Assembly (NCBI GenBank): GCA_002005505.1
Contig: KV908396.1
Location: 287,726 to 297,725, forward strand
Direction: 5' to 3'
From: Botryococcus braunii
Lineage: Eukaryota; Chlorophyta; Trebouxiophyceae
DNA length: 10,000 nucleotides
Part shown: piece by piece, positions 1 through 4,521 of the stretch
Layout of the letters: every line of letters begins with the position of its first letter
How positions within the stretch are numbered: the stretch's first letter is position 1
The notes under the pieces: model-generated
Seen by the model: only the letters and a program-made list of their open reading frames with translations
What the model was told of the DNA's origin: nothing
The model's database searches: none
Made by a program: the position numbers and the translations under genes

Positions 1-460
1 AGCACCTTACAATTGGCACAACTTCCCACGTGGCGCCCTTATAAGGATCTTGTTATTCATAAGTGGAGTAAGGCATGTTCAAGAAGCTAACCAGTCATGC
101 CCTATCTGCAGCCTTTTAGGACTCCAGTTCAGCGGAAGGAAAAGCTGCCGGTTGTGACTCCTGCTAGCATCACAAAATTAACAAGGATAAACACGGCACG
201 GTATGTGGGATGGATATGTGTGGTTTCATGAGCCTGGTAGCTGGGTCGTCAGTCCAAATGGGCTGTGTTTAGATTTCATCGTTACTCTTGCTTTTGCACT
301 ATGTGCAAATGGGCACATGGCCACAACCTACCGAAGATAGGTGCCCTGATGTAGTTGGATGTTAATTAGCTACAAGAACGTGCCGAATAGTTTTGTGGCC
401 ACATGCATTTCCTGTTGTGCTTGTATCCACACGTCTGGTACTGCTAACAGAACGGACACA
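1..460. other. Upstream flank, no gene recognised
   Basis: No open frame or splice-bounded segment here resembles a protein. A 6-bp inverted repeat ATGTGC...GCACAT (301-317) is the only local structure noted. It may hold the promoter of the kinesin gene, but no promoter element can be assigned. Confidence 0.5.
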
Positions 461-481
461 ATGTGGCGATTTATAAACAAG
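461..481 (+). CDS. Candidate first coding exon with start codon (7 codons)
   Basis: ATG at 461 begins MWRFINK and is followed by AAG|GTCAAG, an acceptable donor, leaving phase 0. Exon 2 can be entered in phase 0 after the AG at 576-577, giving a 96-bp intron. The frame of exon 2 is closed upstream by a TGA at 548-550 with no ATG between, so the start must lie in an earlier exon. A short basic/aromatic N-terminus is plausible for this family, but nothing else supports the segment. An unseen exon further upstream, even outside the window, is an alternative. Confidence 0.3.
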
Positions 482-577
482 GTCAAGGCGCTGTTATGAC
501 CAGCAGGAATCCAGCATGTGTAACGATATTATTTTCCAGCATGGCTTTGAAATATTTTTGCGCATAACTGCAGGCAG

Positions 578-715
578 CTGGAGCACCGCGGGGTGTTGCA
601 AGGGGATGATTTGGAGCCAGGATCACCGCATACCTCTGTCGGGAGTGTTCATAGTTTTGTGGATGAAGACTTTCGTCAGAATCCCCACGATGACGGTGTA
701 GTGGATAACATTAAG
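578..715 (+). CDS. Kinesin-12 exon 2: N-terminal extension before the motor
   Basis: The segment encodes about 46 residues (8-53), acidic and Ser/Gly/His-rich, ending in DNIK. That ending is what precedes the first motor strand in kinesins, where a short stretch such as DNVK or AIKV leads into V-x-V-R-x-R-P. The donor is AAG|GTGATC. The acceptor is a tandem, AG at 572-573 and AG at 576-577, four bases apart. Only the second keeps frame with the candidate exon 1; the first would need a different upstream exon phase. The extension is not conserved in kinesins, so its boundaries rest on frame and splice logic. Confidence 0.6.
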
Positions 716-2841
716 GTGATCCAAGAATGTGGATGTTTGATAAGATTGGGTCACACGGAGGATACGATGGAACCGTAAGCTAGTAACAAATGGGATCGGG
801 CTTGTAGGTCATTATTCGGATCCGGCCTCGCTCTTTTGCAGAAAGAGAGGAGGCAGAACGTGATCCCAAGTCTGGTATGATTCCCAGACCAAGCAAGTTT
901 ATGCAGATTGATAAGCTGGCAGGAACTCTCCTATATAAGAGTTCCACATGATCATGGGCACAACTGCTCTTAAGCCAACAGTTAGAAGAAGACACTGAGA
1001 CACAGCAGCAATTTGGGGTTCCAGGTATTAGTTGCTTAAACAGGCTGTCCATCACAACCTTGAGTGTGGCCACACCTCATCATGAGCCGCACAGCTACAC
1101 GTTTGATCACATTGCCGATGAGCTGACAGCGCAAGAGGACATGTTTTGTCTTGTCGGGGCTCCTGTCATAGAGAACGTTATGGCAGGATTCAACAGTTCC
1201 ATTTTTGCGTATGGCCAGACAGGCTCTGGAAAAACACACACAATCCTTGGGCAGCCGTGTGATCCTGACCAGGTGACATTCCATACCTCTCAGAAGTCGT
1301 TTCCCTCTCTGGATGGCATGTCCAAGCATCTTCTGCTTCTGCTCTTATTGTCTACTGCTGTGGGGTTGCTGTTAGCACGCCAGGCGCACTGATGAGAAGA
1401 TAAATTGATTATGGTTGTCCTGCAGAGGGGCTTGGCTCCTCGCATGTTGGAGCGCCTCTTTCAACGCATATCTGAGGAGGAGGATAGAAGTGGTCGGGAC
1501 GTACGCTATTCATGCCGATGTTCTTTCTTGGAAATCTACAATGAAAGCATCTCTGATCTCTTAAACACATCAGCAGTAAATCTGCAGCTGCGCGAGGATG
1601 TCAAGAGAGGGTGCTATGTGGACGGGCTGTCCGACCACATTGTTTTAAATCGTAAGGTCCCTACCAGAATCATCTTTGGGTGAATGCTTTTGGCGTTTTG
1701 TTGGAAGAAGTTTCTATCATGAGGTTGAACTGGCAAACCTTTATGGTATGAGTGCTCACAGTAACAGCGGCGGGAGCTGTGGTTGGGGTTTGCTGCAGAG
1801 GACGATGCCATGGCGTTGATCTTGCGAGGGGCAGAAAATCGACGTGTTAGTGAAACACGCATGAATAGGGAGTCATCAAGAAGCCACTCGGTGTTCACGT
1901 GCACCTTGGAATCGAGCACGCGCAGCGCTTCAGGAATTACCAGCATCCGCTTTTCACGGCTTAACATCATTGATCTTGCAGGTTGCCTGCTATGCTATTC
2001 AACCTTCTGTACTGAAAGTCAAAGCTTCTTGAACACTAATTGGACATACTGAGTTCTAATTTGCTTACAATTCTTCTTTTTCAAAACACCCACTCCAAAA
2101 ATCTCGCGTCTGATCTTGCCTGATAACTCCATGAAAGTTTAATCTGCACACATCCATTTATGTGTGCCACGCCACATCCTCCCGTTGATCCTAATGCACC
2201 TCCACACTTGTCTTCGAGCGTTTGGCCCCGCCTGTTTTATTGACAGTGGCCCCCTGATGCAAGTGTATGCTGGGTGTGCTCGCCAGGTTCAGAGCGCAAC
2301 AAGACATCAGGAGCTACTGGGGATCACTTCAGAGAAGCCTGCCTAATCAATCGCTCGCTAACCACTCTGGGGCGGGTCATCATGGAGCTTGTAGAAGCCC
2401 AACGACAACAGCGCAAGGCATCCCATATTCCATACCGGGACTCACGTCTCACATTCCTTCTTCAGGTAAACCGATATCCTGAGGCCCTTGCTCCTCTGTA
2501 TGCAGCTGCAGCAGAAGCATTCAATCTTCAACTTTACCCTACTGAAACATGCTCATGCCGAGCTTGAAGAGGCCCAGGTTGAACTTGTCAGGCACAGGAA
2601 GGAGCAGGAGTATGTAGGATTATTGAGCAATCCGTAGGCAGGCCTTCAGGTAATGACGGTCAAGCCTCATGTGTGCGGTTCACGCACAATCCGCTTCCAC
2701 AAAGTACATGTAGCTTCAGCTTCACAACAAAAGGTCCCTAAACAGCAACAGCAATGGAGCACTTCAAACTGTCTGCTGGAGCATGTATGGCTCTCGGGTA
2801 TAAATTTTTGAATGCTTGAGCATGTCTTGCGCATGTTGTTG

Positions 2842-2874
<33 letters not shown>

Positions 2875-4450
2875 TGTGTCTGTGTCTGTGTCGGTGTGTG
2901 TGTATGTGTGTGTGTATGTGTGTGTCTGTGTCTGTGTCTGTGTCTGTGTCTGTGTCTCCACAGAATCCACAGTGGCAAGTAGCAAGGAGAGCTGCCATTC
3001 TCACAATGCCATGAGATTGTTGTCATAATTAGTTCAAAGTTGTGTGCGCCTTCTGTCTTTTCAGGACTCCCTAGGCGGAAACGCAAAGACAGTTGTCATT
3101 GCCAATGTTTCACCTGCCGCATCCAGCGCCTGTGAGACCAATTCGACTCTGCAATTTGCTTCTAGGGCAAAATACATCCGTAACAAGGCCGTTGTCAACG
3201 AAGATACACAGGGTGATATGGATCTTTTACGCAGAGAGATTCAACGTCTGACAAGGTGACAGTCTGCGACCAATCCATCCACGCTTCCACTCACAAATTC
3301 AAATATGCTCAGTGAAAACTTGTTGATGCAATGTGGCACTGTCCTTGCGAGATCAAAATCCTGGCATGTCCTGTACACATTTGACTCCCACAAATGGGAT
3401 CTCGTTACGTAAATTTGGTGCAGGGAGTTGGAGATTGTCCACAGTGAATCTCGAGAGCCATTGCTGCGAGAGAATCATGAGCTGCGCTGTCAGCTTGATG
3501 AGATGCACATCAAGTCTCGAGACTCCAGTGAGCAGGTTGCCAAGAGCACGGCGGAGCTTATTGCCATACAGACTGAGCTGCGCCTTGCCGAACCAAGGCT
3601 TCGGCAGCTTGAAATGTGAGTCCCCACTGCAGTGATTTGTTGAACTCTACGTAATAATGCAGGCCAGGTATTTACTGTGACAGAGGCCACAGGAACTTCT
3701 ATGCCACACACCTTACGGTGAGGACAGTGTGAACTTACGATGAGGAAAATCGCTGCATTTCCCAGTCCAACCCTCTTATTCCGTTGGGTTATTGCCAGGG
3801 GCATTGGAAGGTACAAACGTTTTGGGGCGGACAGGGAAAAGGAGACTGCTACCACACAGGCTTCTGCAATGGCTGGCGTTCTGCGGGACATCCAGCAGGC
3901 ATTGTCTGTTTCGTGCACACCATGGGAAGACCTGGATGTGGAGGCTTTCAAAGTGGAATCTGGCTGCCTCATGGACAAGCTCTTGTCAGAACAGTCCACG
4001 CATGCTCAGGTGTTGTACGGTCCGAACTTCCGATTCCTCATAGCTTCTTTGCTTTGGTGGACTTAAAGGCGATCAAAAGCTCCAGAGGCTATGTGCTTTT
4101 GGTCATTGTCGGCACCCTTGTGCCCTTCCGTTTCTATCAGTACTCCATTTGGCAACTGAATCATACCGAGTTTTCACACAGGTGCTTCTGGATCTTGAAC
4201 ACTGCACCCAGAAAGTGGTGCTGGTAGAGGAACGTTTGGCGTCATCAGAAGCACATTCCAATGCTATTCTTGAGGAACATGCTGCAAGAGAAGAGGGTCT
4301 GAGACAGGTGCGGTCATAATGCGATTGGAGCAATTTCTATGATACCTTTGGACATGCAATTCAGAGGAGTCTTTCGTTTTATAATCGTGAGGAAAGGGGA
4401 GTGCATGGGTGGCTTTGTGTGTGTACGTGCGAGCTCGCGCGCGCGCGTTC

Positions 4451-4521
<71 letters not shown>

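Larger units (their letters stand above)
2466..3064 (+). other. Intron 7 (599 bp) inside the motor domain
   Basis: This interval separates LLQ from DSLGGN and must be removed for a normal motor. It contains a phase-0, exon-like 36-codon segment (2506-2613) and a compound TG microsatellite (2843-2958); both are listed separately. The acceptor is TGTCTTTTCAG, with a good pyrimidine tract. Confidence 0.8.

Noticed and set aside
931..943. TATATAAG, a TATA-box-like sequence
   Set aside because: It lies in intron 3, between two motor exons, so a promoter role is unsupported.
2667..3086. Open frames of His/Thr, Asp/Thr or Val/Cys repeats on both strands
   Set aside because: They are translations of the TG/TGTGTC microsatellite, which stays open in several frames; no real protein content at the edges.
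3490..3999. 169-codon minus-strand open frame
   Set aside because: It lies opposite kinesin exons 9 and 10 and shows no recognisable domain; an antisense shadow of coding sequence.
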